NCBI GenBank assembly: GCA_947455705.1
Contig: CANGPO010000007.1
Span: forward strand, 1-63,214
Source of the DNA: Actinomycetota bacterium
GTDB lineage: Bacteria; Actinomycetota; Actinomycetes; S36-B12; CAIYMF01
DNA length: 63,214 nucleotides
Reading direction: 5' to 3'
The translations under genes were made by a program, and so were the position numbers. Below are positions 35,936 to 45,977 of this stretch, one piece after another. The first letter of the stretch is position 1. Each line of letters starts with the position of its first letter. The notes below the pieces were generated by a model. The model saw only the letters and a list, made by a program, of their open reading frames with translations. It was not told where the DNA came from and ran no database searches.

Positions 35936-35941
35936 ATCATA
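35936..35941 (-). promoter_or_regulatory. -10 element for leaderless nfeD-like gene
   Basis: TATGAT on the minus strand ends 6 bases before the ATG at 35929. Confidence 0.6.
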
Positions 35942-35968
35942 GGCACAAAACCTGCGTGATGGGATCGA

Positions 35969-36751
35969 TTAAATGGCTCGAGCTGACCAGCGGTCGCCGA
36001 CCTTGGAGATCGACAGTGGCAAACCGAACGTCTCAGATAGAACGGGACCGGTGAGCACATGATCTAGTGGGCCGGCCGCTACGGCTCTACCGCGCTTGAG
36101 TAGGAGCGCGTGTGTGAATCCGACCGGAATCTCTTCCACGTGGTGAGTGACTAGGACGGTCGATGCGGCATTGAGATCCGTCGCAATTGCACCAAGTCGT
36201 CGCACGAGATCCTCGCGTCCGCCTAAGTCCAGGCCCGCAGCGGGCTCATCGAGCAATAACAGTTCGGGGTCTGGCATCAGCGCTCGAGCGACCTGAACGC
36301 GCTTGCGTTCACCTTCGCTGAGGGTGCCGAATCGGCGGTTTGCTAAACCGCCCACACCTAACTGCTCGAGGAGAAACTGGGCTCGGGCATGATCACCAAT
36401 GTCGTAGCCTTCGCGCCACCGACCTGTGATCGCATATGCGGCCGTAACGACAACATCCGACACCGTCTCGTCATCGGGAATGCGTTCGGCAAGTGCCGCA
36501 CTTGCCAACCCAATCCGTGGACGGAGTTCGAAGACATCAGTGCGGCCAAGACGCTCACCGAGGATTTCAACCGTTCCGCGGGTGGGGTGTACCAATGTGG
36601 ACGCGATGGCCAACAGTGTTGTCTTACCTGCCCCGTTACCGCCGAGCACGACCCAACGTTCACCGGTCTCAACGTCCCACGACAACCGATCCAAGATGGG
36701 CGTGCCACCACGAACGACGTCGACATCTACGAAACGAAGAACATCTCCCAC
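35969..36751 (-). CDS. Stand-alone ABC transporter ATP-binding protein
   Basis: A 260-residue ABC ATPase with Walker A VLGGNGAGKTTLL, the signature LSEGERKRVQVARAL (Glu replaces the usual Gly after LS), Walker B ELLLLDEPAAGLD and the switch histidine in TVLVTHHVEEI. The sequence resembles ModF/YlmA-type ATPases that lack a membrane partner. No permease gene is adjacent. A long frame opens at 36994, but the GTG at 36751 fits the family N-terminus and has a -10 element 7 bases upstream. The role is unknown. Confidence 0.9.
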   Translation of the reverse strand: MGDVLRFVDVDVVRGGTPILDRLSWDVETGERWVVLGGNGAGKTTLLAIASTLVHPTRGTVEILGERLGRTDVFELRPRIGLASAALAERIPDDETVSDVVVTAAYAITGRWREGYDIGDHARAQFLLEQLGVGGLANRRFGTLSEGERKRVQVARALMPDPELLLLDEPAAGLDLGGREDLVRRLGAIATDLNAASTVLVTHHVEEIPVGFTHALLLKRGRAVAAGPLDHVLTGPVLSETFGLPLSISKVGDRWSARAI

Positions 36752-36758
36752 GACCCGA

Positions 36759-36764
36759 ACACTA
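36759..36764 (-). promoter_or_regulatory. -10 element for leaderless ABC ATPase gene
   Basis: TAGTGT on the minus strand ends 7 bases before the GTG at 36751. It is 20 bases from the divergent -10 at 36785. Confidence 0.45.
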
Positions 36765-36784
36765 GCGCCGAACCGGTAGCCCTT

Positions 36785-36790
36785 TAGGCT
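36785..36790 (+). promoter_or_regulatory. -10 element for leaderless gene at 36797
   Basis: TAGGCT ends 6 bases before the GTG at 36797. Confidence 0.55.
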
Positions 36791-36796
36791 CTGTGC

Positions 36797-37615
36797 GTGG
36801 TTGTGTCGAGTGATGCTGGTCGCTTTGTGGCGTGGGGCAACGCCTATCTGGCTGAGCAAGTGAGTCTGGACGAGGCGGCTCAAGCAATCACTGGTGATGT
36901 CGACGTGCATCGGGTTCTTACCTGGAATCAAGGGCAAGGCGAAGGTCATGACTCTGTCGCGATGGCTCCGGCCCTTGGCATGCTGCGTAGGCATGGCGTA
37001 CTGGGCTTACGTTTGGTGCTTCCGGTGCCTGGCGATGTCACGGGTGTACCTGGTCCACGTAGTGCAGCTGCAGCCGCAACTGACGCAGGGGAAGCGGTCG
37101 TGTCGGTCTCTGAGGTAACGGTTCCGCCCCTCATGCTGATTCCACGCGTCGTCGACACTGACGATGACCGTTCGACTGCGGTGACGTTGTGGCAGCCCCA
37201 CGTGGTCGAACTGACGCGGGCTCCTTACGGGTTACCGACTCTTTCTGAGGCTGACCGGCAACTCACCGAAGCTCTCGCGGAGGCGACCGACACGCTAGCC
37301 CGACTGGACGTAGCGCGAGGTCGGGACGACTTCGCTCGCGAATTGGGTGTCATCATGCGCACTACCGAGCACATCAATGTTCCCGCGCAACTGCCCGCCC
37401 GTGCAGCGCGGATGATTGCGTCTGGCAGCCGTCTGTTGGCCATTGTTGCCTTGGCGCAAAGGACCGACGGCGCGACCGTGTCGGCCACGGCCGCTGATCG
37501 TCGGCGTGAGGCATTTCGTCCTATCGAGCGGGCTGCGCGCTACGCACTATGTGCCGGTTACTCCGCCCAAGCTGAAGAACGTGAACTCGACAAGTTACGT
37601 CGAGGCCTTAGCTAG
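36797..37615 (+). CDS. Conserved actinobacterial hypothetical protein
   Basis: A 272-residue soluble protein without signal peptide or recognised catalytic motif. The N-terminal half has VHRVLTWNQGQGEGHDSVAMAPALGMLRRHG and LVLPVPGDVTGVPGP; the C-terminal half is helical and charged. A gene of similar size occupies the same place between the SPFH/NfeD pair and fabG-inhA in Mycobacterium, so it is likely the orthologue of that conserved hypothetical. The 3' end overlaps the convergent sixA-like gene by 8 bases. No function can be proposed. Confidence 0.8.
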   Translation: MVVSSDAGRFVAWGNAYLAEQVSLDEAAQAITGDVDVHRVLTWNQGQGEGHDSVAMAPALGMLRRHGVLGLRLVLPVPGDVTGVPGPRSAAAAATDAGEAVVSVSEVTVPPLMLIPRVVDTDDDRSTAVTLWQPHVVELTRAPYGLPTLSEADRQLTEALAEATDTLARLDVARGRDDFARELGVIMRTTEHINVPAQLPARAARMIASGSRLLAIVALAQRTDGATVSATAADRRREAFRPIERAARYALCAGYSAQAEERELDKLRRGLS

Positions 37616-38165
37616 ATTGACCGCGTGGTGCGACGAATGTCTTGAGATGTGCACAATGTGGTGTCAGCGACGTCCAGTCCCCGTCGAAATCTAAAACAGC
37701 GATGCCGGTGGTCGGGTACTTGATCGCAAGCGTTGCGGCCGCCTGGCTGTCCGCGGTACCGGCAAGGGTTGAAACGAGATCCTCGCAGCCGGGATTGTGA
37801 CCGACCAAAATCGCAGTTGTGACCCGATTGGGAATCTCTCGCAACACTGTCAGCAGGGTCTCGACGCTTGCTTCATAAACACGAGGATCGATGACGAGGG
37901 GTCCTGAGGACTCTGCTTCGTATTCGGCTGCGCCGATGTATCCGAGTGGACCAGCAGCCAAGGTCCACGTCCCGCGCGCTCGACGAGCGGTGGAGACCAC
38001 GACGTGATCGGGACGGTCGATCTGTGAGTTCAGCCAGACGCCGGCTGCTCGAGCATCCTCGACCCCACGTGGTGCCAGGGGTCGGTCATGGTCGGCAACG
38101 TCAGCTGGATATGACGACTTTGCATGCCTCATCACAACTAAGCGACGTTGTTGGCTCACCGTCAC
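37608..38165 (-). CDS. sixA: SixA-like histidine phosphatase
   Basis: A 185-residue phosphatase of the histidine phosphatase superfamily (phosphoglycerate-mutase fold). The catalytic RHG-type motif is VVMRHAKSS near residue 12, a second histidine lies in ILVGHNPGCEDL, and PRGVEDARAAG is typical of SixA. SixA removes phosphate from histidines, for example in phosphorelay proteins or the nitrogen PTS. It overlaps fabI by 4 bases, as the last gene of a fabG-fabI-sixA operon. Confidence 0.9.
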   Translation of the reverse strand: MTVSQQRRLVVMRHAKSSYPADVADHDRPLAPRGVEDARAAGVWLNSQIDRPDHVVVSTARRARGTWTLAAGPLGYIGAAEYEAESSGPLVIDPRVYEASVETLLTVLREIPNRVTTAILVGHNPGCEDLVSTLAGTADSQAAATLAIKYPTTGIAVLDFDGDWTSLTPHCAHLKTFVAPRGQSS

Positions 38166-38938
38166 GCACCGATCGCGTGCACGCCACCGTCAACGTGGAC
38201 GATCTCACCTGTCGTCCTCGGGAACCAGTCAGATAGCAGAGCAACACATCCCCGCGCCGCTGGCTCTGGATCGGACAGGTCCCATCCGATCGGGGCTCTT
38301 GTCGACCACACCGTTTCGAACTCGTCAAAGCCTGGGATGGACTTAGCAGCGATGGTCTTGAGCGGTCCAGCCGCCACCAGGTTCACGCGCACCCCCTGGG
38401 GACCCAGATCTCGCGCGAGATAACGCGCGGTTGACTCGAAGGCCGCCTTGGCTACCCCCATCCAGTCGTACTTGGGCCACGCCACGGTTGCATCAAAATC
38501 AAGACCGACGACGCTGGACGTACGCCCCTGTCCCGTCATCAATGGCAGGCAAGCCATCGTGAGTGACTTGAGGGAGTAAGCCGAGACATGCAAGGCGGTT
38601 GCAACGTCATCCCATTGTGTGTTGAGAAAGTTTCCGCCTAGTGCCGCTTCTGGCGCGAAACCGATCGAGTGCAGAACGCCATCAAGTCCATCGACATGTT
38701 CGCGGATTCGGCCTTCGAGTGCTGCCAGATGTTCGGGATCGGTGACATCGAGTTCGACGACGGGCGCTGGGGACGGTAAGCGGCCCGCGATCCGCGTGGT
38801 CAGGGACATCGCGCGACCAAACGATGACAGGACCACAGTGGCGCCTTCGTTCTGCGCAAGCCTCGCAACGTGGAATGCGATCGACTGATCAGTGAGAACT
38901 CCGGTTACTAAAATCCGCTTGCCAGCCAAGATCCCCAT
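38162..38938 (-). CDS. fabI: Enoyl-[acyl-carrier-protein] reductase (NADH), InhA-like
   Basis: A 258-residue short-chain dehydrogenase reducing enoyl-ACP, the last step of fatty acid elongation. Visible are the divergent glycine motif of enoyl reductases (VTGVLTDQSIAFHVA), the HSIGFAPEAALGG segment, the catalytic Tyr157-x6-Lys164 in PKYDWMGVAK and the C-terminal GEIVHVDGG. AAAGG lies 6 bases before the ATG. It follows fabG by 71 bases, the fabG1-inhA order of Mycobacterium. Confidence 0.95.
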   Translation of the reverse strand: MGILAGKRILVTGVLTDQSIAFHVARLAQNEGATVVLSSFGRAMSLTTRIAGRLPSPAPVVELDVTDPEHLAALEGRIREHVDGLDGVLHSIGFAPEAALGGNFLNTQWDDVATALHVSAYSLKSLTMACLPLMTGQGRTSSVVGLDFDATVAWPKYDWMGVAKAAFESTARYLARDLGPQGVRVNLVAAGPLKTIAAKSIPGFDEFETVWSTRAPIGWDLSDPEPAARGCVALLSDWFPRTTGEIVHVDGGVHAIGA

Positions 38939-39009
38939 GTCGTGCCTTTCGTCTATGAACCAGTAACAGCATGTTCGGGTGGTGCGGGTGGTGCAGTGCG
39001 GTCGTAAGG

Positions 39010-39729
39010 TCAGTGTCCCATTCCAAGGCCACCATCGACAGGGATCACTGAACCAGTGATGTAGCCGGCGGCATCGCTGGCCAAGAACGTAACGACGTCG
39101 GCGATCTCATTGGGCGAAGCCAGACGACCTAGTGGAACAGAGTTGAGAATCTCGGCTTTTCGTTCGTCTGGTAGCTCGGCCGTCATGTCCGTCGCCACGA
39201 ATCCCGGCGCGACGACGTTCGCAGTAATACCGCGGCTTCCCAATTCCCGAGCAATCGAACGTGCAGCACCAATCAACCCCGATTTAGATGCCGCGTAGTT
39301 CACCTGTCCAGCACTTCCGAGTAGGCCAACGACACTGGAAATGAACACGATGCGTCCACGACGCAATTTGAGCATTCCTTTGGCGGCTCTGCGTGCCACG
39401 CGAATGGAGCCGATCAAATTCGTTTGCACCACTGCGTCGATGTCCTCATCGGACATGCGCATTAAAAGTGTGTCTCGAGTGATACCAGCATTGGCCACGA
39501 GAACTTCTACGGGACCCCACGCAGCTTCAATCTGGTCGAAAGCCGCATCGATACTCCCCCGATCCGTCACGTCGGCCGAAATCGCCATCACAGATGTCCC
39601 CGCGAGCTCGGCCGGGAGTTGACCGGATCTTGCGGTGATGGCGACGCGATCACCTTGAGCGTGAAAGGCCTGAGCAATCGCCAGGCCGATGCCGCGATTC
39701 CCGCCGGTGACCAGCACCACTCGATCCAT
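39010..39729 (-). CDS. fabG: 3-oxoacyl-[acyl-carrier-protein] reductase
   Basis: A 239-residue short-chain dehydrogenase that reduces 3-oxoacyl-ACP with NADPH. Seen are TGGNRGIGLAIA (cofactor site), NAGITRD, the catalytic Ser in FISSVVG and YxxxK in YAASK, and the C-terminal GSVIPVDGGLGMGH. Two ATGs lie in tandem; the second (39729) is better spaced from GGAG. Upstream is a perfect inverted repeat overlapping a likely -10. It is the first gene of fabG-fabI-sixA. Confidence 0.95.
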   Translation of the reverse strand: MDRVVLVTGGNRGIGLAIAQAFHAQGDRVAITARSGQLPAELAGTSVMAISADVTDRGSIDAAFDQIEAAWGPVEVLVANAGITRDTLLMRMSDEDIDAVVQTNLIGSIRVARRAAKGMLKLRRGRIVFISSVVGLLGSAGQVNYAASKSGLIGAARSIARELGSRGITANVVAPGFVATDMTAELPDERKAEILNSVPLGRLASPNEIADVVTFLASDAAGYITGSVIPVDGGLGMGH

Positions 39730-39762
39730 CATCGCTCCTTCGTCACCGACTCGCCCTGAGAG

Positions 39763-39780
39763 GCAAACCTATCTGTTTGC
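39763..39780. promoter_or_regulatory. Inverted repeat over the fabG promoter, candidate operator
   Basis: GCAAAC (39763-39768) and GTTTGC (39775-39780) flank CTATCT. On the minus strand it covers a -10-like TAGGTT (39771-39766), so a bound repressor would block transcription of fabG-fabI-sixA. Confidence 0.5.
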
Positions 39781-39858
39781 TGAGCACCGGACTGCGCATG
39801 GGTCCGTGTCGAACGCAACCGAGTTGGGCAATTCTCGGAGAAACCGCGGGTCTACCAA

Positions 39859-39864
39859 TAGGCT
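39859..39864 (+). promoter_or_regulatory. -10 element for leaderless quinone oxidoreductase gene
   Basis: TAGGCT ends 6 bases before the ATG at 39871. Confidence 0.6.
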
Positions 39865-39870
39865 CGACGT

Positions 39871-40857
39871 ATGCGCGCTATTCGAGTTGATTCATTTGGT
39901 GGTCCGGAAGTTCTCGTCGAAGCACAGGTGGATACGCCCACCCCGGTCGATGGTGAATGGCTGATCAAGGTGACCGGAGTCGGCTTGAACTATGCGGACA
40001 CGCATCAAGCCGAGAACAGTTATCTGTCCGAACAAACCCTTCCGTTCGTCCCGGGGATGGAGGTGGTGGGCGAGGTCGTCAACGGAGACCGGGCTGGTGA
40101 CCGAGTCTGTGGATTCGTGTCCCGCGGTGGTGCCTACTCGGAGTTCGCGATCACGCGTCCGGAATTATGTTTTGCTGTGCCAGCAAACGTTTCCGACGTG
40201 GCTGCGCTTTCATTGCTGGTGCAGGGACTTACCGCGCATCACCTGATTCATACCTCGGCACGATTGAAGCCAGGGGAAACAATTGTCGTAAACGCGGCTG
40301 CAGGCGGAGTAGGAAGTTTGGCCATCCAGTTGGCCAAAAAGGCTGGCGCCGGCAACATCATTGCTTCCGCATCAACGGCAGACAAACTTGAGATGGCCCG
40401 ACAACTCGGTGCAACCGTTGGTGTGCTGGCAGATGGAACGCAGTCGGCTAAGGAGATAGCCGCGTCCTTGCGTGCTGCCAATGATGACCGCGGCGTAGAC
40501 GTCGTTCTTGAAATGGTAGGTGGCACGACGTTCGATGGAGGCTTGCGAGCACTTGGTCGATTCGGACGGATCATCTGTTTTGGAAATGCATCGCGTACTC
40601 CGCAATCTGCCATCAGTCCTTCGGATCTCATGATTGGCTCCACATCGGTCATCGGCTACTGGCTGGTCGATTCCATGGCTGATCCGGAGCGGATGATCGC
40701 CCCTGTTCTCAGCGAACTTGTTCGCATGGTCGCTACCGGGGAATTGCAGACCCTGCCCGGCGCCACATACCCGCTCGGCCAGGCGGCACAGGCACATCGA
40801 GACATCCGTGATCGCAAGACAACCGGCAAGGTAATTCTCGACCCTAGACTCGCTTAG
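39871..40857 (+). CDS. Zinc-free quinone oxidoreductase (MDR family)
   Basis: A 328-residue NADPH-dependent reductase of the zeta-crystallin/QOR branch of medium-chain dehydrogenases. The N-terminal RVDSFGGPEVLV and GVGLNYADTHQ segments, the VVNAAAGGVGSLAIQLAKKAG nucleotide-binding region near residue 140 and the absence of zinc-binding cysteines support this. The substrate may be a quinone or an enone. It is divergent from fabG and has a leaderless-type promoter. Confidence 0.9.
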   Translation: MRAIRVDSFGGPEVLVEAQVDTPTPVDGEWLIKVTGVGLNYADTHQAENSYLSEQTLPFVPGMEVVGEVVNGDRAGDRVCGFVSRGGAYSEFAITRPELCFAVPANVSDVAALSLLVQGLTAHHLIHTSARLKPGETIVVNAAAGGVGSLAIQLAKKAGAGNIIASASTADKLEMARQLGATVGVLADGTQSAKEIAASLRAANDDRGVDVVLEMVGGTTFDGGLRALGRFGRIICFGNASRTPQSAISPSDLMIGSTSVIGYWLVDSMADPERMIAPVLSELVRMVATGELQTLPGATYPLGQAAQAHRDIRDRKTTGKVILDPRLA

Positions 40858-40907
40858 CCCGTGGGTCGCAGACATCGGAATGTAAATACCGGCATAGGAG
40901 ATTGTTC

Positions 40908-42436
<1,529 letters not shown>

Positions 42437-42440
<4 letters not shown>

Positions 42441-43837
42441 GTTCACAAACACTTCCAACCCCGCAAGAGATCGTCGAAGCGGGATTGTCTGCCGCTGGTG
42501 GAATCAAGGGCTGCGTTGTGATCGTCACATGCACTGCGATCGCCAACGTTCGCTGGGCACGGACCACCTTGACCACTAACGGTGAAACGTTCTCGGTCTC
42601 AACTGCGGTTGTTGCCGTAGTGGATGTTGATGGTGGCACGGCTGCGGGTTCAGTCACAGGGCAAGTTAATTCGATCGAGGACGTCGGTCAGCTCGTTGCG
42701 AACGCCGTGGACGCAGCACGGCAGGCCGGTCCCGCCGACGATGCGGCAGACCTCCCCGATGCGCTCACCACAATGGATTGGGCTCTTCCGGCTGGTCTGG
42801 CGACCAGTGATGAACTGGCCAGTGTGACGCCGGCGTTGGGCGAGATCTTCGTCCAGGCGCGTCTCGACGAGATCGAACACTTCGGATATGCCGAACAGGC
42901 CGTCATCACGACGTACGTTGGCACCTCCACGGGCACCAGAGCGCGGTTCGAGGGACCAGAGGCGCGGTTAGAACTAACAGCCAAGAGCCATGGCCGTAGT
43001 CGGTCGGCGTGGGCTGGTCGTTCGGGCCGTCGGTTGAACGAGCTCGACGTCGCGGGTGCCGATATCGAATTGCGACAGGGATTGGTGTGGCAAGGTACCC
43101 GCATTGAGATCGAGCCCGGCCGGCATACAGCCGTGCTAAGTCCAAGCGCGACAGCCGATCTGATCATTGATCTCTACTGGTCGTCGATGGCGCGAGACGC
43201 CGCAGAAGGACGCAGCGTATGGAGTACCGCTGGCGGTGGTACCCGGATTGGTGATGTCGTGGCAGACACCAGGGTCACCCTTTCAAGTGATCCATCGTGG
43301 ACCGGCATGGAGGCGATCCCGTTTGCTACAGCGGTTGCATCATCGGCAGCCTCAAGCGTGTTCGATAACGGTCTGCCACTGCACCCGATCACGTGGATCC
43401 AGCAGGGAGTGCTGCGCAATCTGATTTCGACCCGTTCAACTGCAGCCGAAGCTAAGGTGCCGTTGGCTATTGCCATCGACAATCTGCGGATGGATATCGA
43501 GGGTGCGCACGGCTCTACCGCGGACGTCATCGCGCGGGTACAGGATGGGCTGTTGATTACCTGCCTTTGGTACAACCGCGTCGTTGATGCACAGACCCTT
43601 CTTCTGACTGGGCTAACCCGCGATGGTGTGTACGTCATCCGTGACGGCAAGGTGATCGGTGCGGCCACGAACTTCCGGTTCAACGATTCACCCGTCGATG
43701 TCCTGACACGGGTTATTGATGCCGGCGACACCGTGCCCACATTGGCGCGCGAGTTCGGTGACTACTTCAACCGGGCCGCGATGCCGACACTCGTCGTTAA
43801 GGATTACAACTTCTCCACCGTGTCGCAGGCCAATTAG
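42437..43837 (+). CDS. tldE: Metalloprotease subunit TldE (PmbA)
   Basis: A 466-residue partner of TldD with the same fold but without the HExxxH motif; TldE mainly shapes the channel that feeds peptides to the TldD active site. The segments LRMDIEGAHGSTADVIARVQ and GLLITCLWYNRVVDAQTLLLTGLTRDGVYVI are typical of the C-terminal part. It starts in the tldD stop (ATGA). Its end is 19 bases from the convergent GNAT gene. Confidence 0.92.
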
Positions 43838-43856
43838 CCATGCGTCACGCACGGTA

Positions 43857-44441
43857 TTACGCGGTCGGCGCCTGACTTCCCCGCCATGGCCCCGGTGTGG
43901 GAGTCGTGAGGTCGCGGAACTCAGTGGTGGTGCCAACTGGGCGTAGGCCGCGAGCTTGGTAGTTCGCCAATGCGGTCGGGGAATCGAGTTCACAGGTGTG
44001 AACCCACACTCGGGTCGTGTTGTCCTCGGCCCAGGCGCGATTGAGTGCTTCAGTCAGCAACCATCCACCGAGACCGAGCCCCGCGTATCGGCGAAGCAGC
44101 CCAAAGTAGGCAAGTTCAACATTGCCATCGGGCTGCCGATCGAGTTCGAAGTACCCGGCAGGAGCTCCATCGACGGTGCACACCCACAGTTCGTATCCAG
44201 GGGCGCTTACCCACTCGAACCATTGATCGTATGTCCACGCAATGCGATCCACCCAATACCAGTGACCGCCGACAGTCCGATAGAAGAACCGCGAATACTC
44301 CGGTGTTGGCACGCCCACGCGAGTTAACACCGGAGTTACGTCTGGTTCGCGTCCGGGAACGATGTCACTGGCTGAGGTGGTCTCCAGCGCAGTCACCACA
44401 ACTGGTGTTAGCCCCATGCCGGGACCGTCAGACAGGGTCAT
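43857..44441 (-). CDS. GNAT family N-acetyltransferase
   Basis: A 194-residue GNAT with the acetyl-CoA binding motif RRYAGLGLGGWLLTEAL near residue 120 and the following VHTCELDSPTALANYQARGLRPVGTT. The N-terminal half includes YWVDRIAWTYDQWFEW, a feature of a GNAT group with unknown acceptors. It is 12 bases downstream of the dodecin gene and has TACGAT 5 bases before the ATG, so it might have its own start of transcription. The acceptor is unknown. Confidence 0.88.
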   Translation of the reverse strand: MTLSDGPGMGLTPVVVTALETTSASDIVPGREPDVTPVLTRVGVPTPEYSRFFYRTVGGHWYWVDRIAWTYDQWFEWVSAPGYELWVCTVDGAPAGYFELDRQPDGNVELAYFGLLRRYAGLGLGGWLLTEALNRAWAEDNTTRVWVHTCELDSPTALANYQARGLRPVGTTTEFRDLTTPTPGPWRGSQAPTA

Positions 44442-44453
44442 GACAGATCGTAT

Positions 44454-44666
44454 TTACGAGTCTTCGAGTCGAAATCCGACTTTCATACCAACCTGAATGT
44501 GGTCGATATCGCCCTCGGTGATGTGGCCACGAATCTCGGTCACTTCAAACCAATCCATGTGCCGAATGGTCTGTGAGGCTCGTGCGATGCCATTGCGGAT
44601 CGCCTGCTCTACCCCATCGGGTGAGGTGCCAACGATTTCGGTTATGCGGTATGTACGGCTGCTCAT
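44454..44666 (-). CDS. Dodecin (flavin-storage protein)
   Basis: A 70-residue protein matching dodecin in length and sequence: YRITEIVGTSPDGVEQAIRNGI, the flavin-stacking tryptophan in HMDWFEVTEIRGHI and the C-terminal VGMKVGFRLED. Dodecins form hollow dodecamers that hold FMN or coenzyme A dimers in the cytoplasm. The start has CAAGAT 6 bases upstream, close to the leaderless layout seen elsewhere. Confidence 0.92.
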   Translation of the reverse strand: MSSRTYRITEIVGTSPDGVEQAIRNGIARASQTIRHMDWFEVTEIRGHITEGDIDHIQVGMKVGFRLEDS

Positions 44667-44751
44667 GCACCTATCTTGTCGTACGACCCACTCCGAGTGC
44701 GAGCCGCATCACATAGATGGTCGCCCGGATGCCGAAAACTGTTGTTGGGCT

Positions 44752-44757
44752 TACCGT
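44752..44757 (+). promoter_or_regulatory. -10 element for leaderless DUF3099 gene
   Basis: TACCGT ends 6 bases before the ATG at 44764. Confidence 0.5.
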
Positions 44758-44763
44758 TGAACC

Positions 44764-45051
44764 ATGGCCGAGCCGGAAGTGCATCAGATCACGGACGCTG
44801 GTGTGTCGTTATCGGACGACCAAGTTGGACGGACACGCAAGTACCTATGGTCGATGGCGTTGCGCACCGTCTGCTTCGTCGGAGCGGTTGTGACTCCGTC
44901 GCCATGGCGCTGGATCATGATTGTGGCAGCGTTGTTCCTGCCATATCTGGCTGTCGTGGTGGCCAATGCAGGGCGAGAAAGATCAGATGACCAGAACGTG
45001 CGTTTCGTTGAGGTGCGTCACAATCACAAACAAATTGACGCTGGACGCTAG
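44764..45051 (+). CDS. DUF3099 small membrane protein
   Basis: A 95-residue actinobacterial protein of the DUF3099 family. The N-terminal ITDAGVSLSDDQVGRTRKYL precedes two membrane helices (about residues 28-45 and 49-68). The C-terminal tail is charged. The function is unknown. It lies next to surf1 in the same direction with 47 bases between, each with its own leaderless-type promoter. The same neighbours occur in many actinobacteria. Confidence 0.88.
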   Translation: MAEPEVHQITDAGVSLSDDQVGRTRKYLWSMALRTVCFVGAVVTPSPWRWIMIVAALFLPYLAVVVANAGRERSDDQNVRFVEVRHNHKQIDAGR

Positions 45052-45086
45052 TTTCATCTCGACTGGGACATCGTTCCTGATGCGCT

Positions 45087-45092
45087 TAGTCT
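45087..45092 (+). promoter_or_regulatory. -10 element for leaderless surf1 gene
   Basis: TAGTCT ends 6 bases before the GTG at 45099. Confidence 0.55.
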
Positions 45093-45098
45093 GTACTC

Positions 45099-45914
45099 GT
45101 GGGTAGATACGGGTTCCTTAGGCGTCCTAAGTGGCTGGGTTTGCTCGCCCTCGTCGTGATCATTGTTCCGTCGTTCTTCGCGCTATCCCGCTGGCAAATG
45201 CATCGCCTCGAAGAGCGGCGCCATTACAACGACCTGGTGACCAACCAAGGCTCCGCGACCCCTGTCCCGATTGAATCGCTACTCACCGCTTCAGCCGCCA
45301 CGACGACTGTCACTGACACTCTTCGCTGGAGACCAGTGACCGTAACTGGCCGCTATGACTCCGCCCACCAGAAACTTGTTCGCAAGCGTCCGCTCGATGG
45401 AACGGATGGATTTTGGGTCGCGACGCCGTTGGTGACGTCGGCGGGCACTGTGGTGATCGTGAATCGGGGTTGGATCAAAGTCAGCGGTGCGGCGTCCACC
45501 ACTCCCACCGTGCCCGATGCGCCCAGTGGGATCGTCGATGTCATAGGGCGAATCCAGCCATCGCAACCGACCGATGGCCCGCAACCTTCCGATATGCCGA
45601 TCGGACAGATCAGCGACCTCGACGTCACGGCCATTGGGAGCAACCTCGGCCCTGTCTACCCCGGTTACCTCGAGTTGATTACGTCCACTCCGGATCAAGC
45701 GAGTGGTTTGAAACTTTTACCACTGCCTGACCTCACCGATGGGCCACATCTTGCCTATGCAATTCAGTGGGTTCTGTTTGCCGGAGTAACGGTGATTGGG
45801 TACGTGATGCTGGCCAGACGCGAGCGGGAGTATGAGGCTGAACTAGCCGAAGATCGTGCGGCGAAAAGGGCCCAGGAACGGGCTTCAGCGGCTGGATCTG
45901 CTCCAAACGGGTGA
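45099..45914 (+). CDS. SURF1 family cytochrome oxidase assembly protein
   Basis: A 271-residue protein with two membrane helices, one at residues 14-31 and one near 230-245, and a periplasmic domain between. Motifs include FFALSRWQMHRLEER, the RPVTVTGRYD segment and VIVNRGWI. SURF1 proteins help place haem A into cytochrome c oxidase. This fits with ctaA and ctaB at the end of the window, although they are 15 kb away. The C-terminal tail is alanine- and charge-rich. The GTG start has a leaderless-type promoter. Confidence 0.92.
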   Translation: MGRYGFLRRPKWLGLLALVVIIVPSFFALSRWQMHRLEERRHYNDLVTNQGSATPVPIESLLTASAATTTVTDTLRWRPVTVTGRYDSAHQKLVRKRPLDGTDGFWVATPLVTSAGTVVIVNRGWIKVSGAASTTPTVPDAPSGIVDVIGRIQPSQPTDGPQPSDMPIGQISDLDVTAIGSNLGPVYPGYLELITSTPDQASGLKLLPLPDLTDGPHLAYAIQWVLFAGVTVIGYVMLARREREYEAELAEDRAAKRAQERASAAGSAPNG

Positions 45915-45965
45915 TCCACAGTCACCCTGTGTGCTTCTCAGTCAGACATCAGCAACGAAGCGATG

Positions 45966-45971
45966 CACTAT
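45966..45971 (+). promoter_or_regulatory. Possible -10 element for SDR gene
   Basis: CACTAT ends 6 bases before the ATG at 45978. It lacks the first T of TANNNT. Confidence 0.35.
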
Positions 45972-45977
45972 GGAGAT

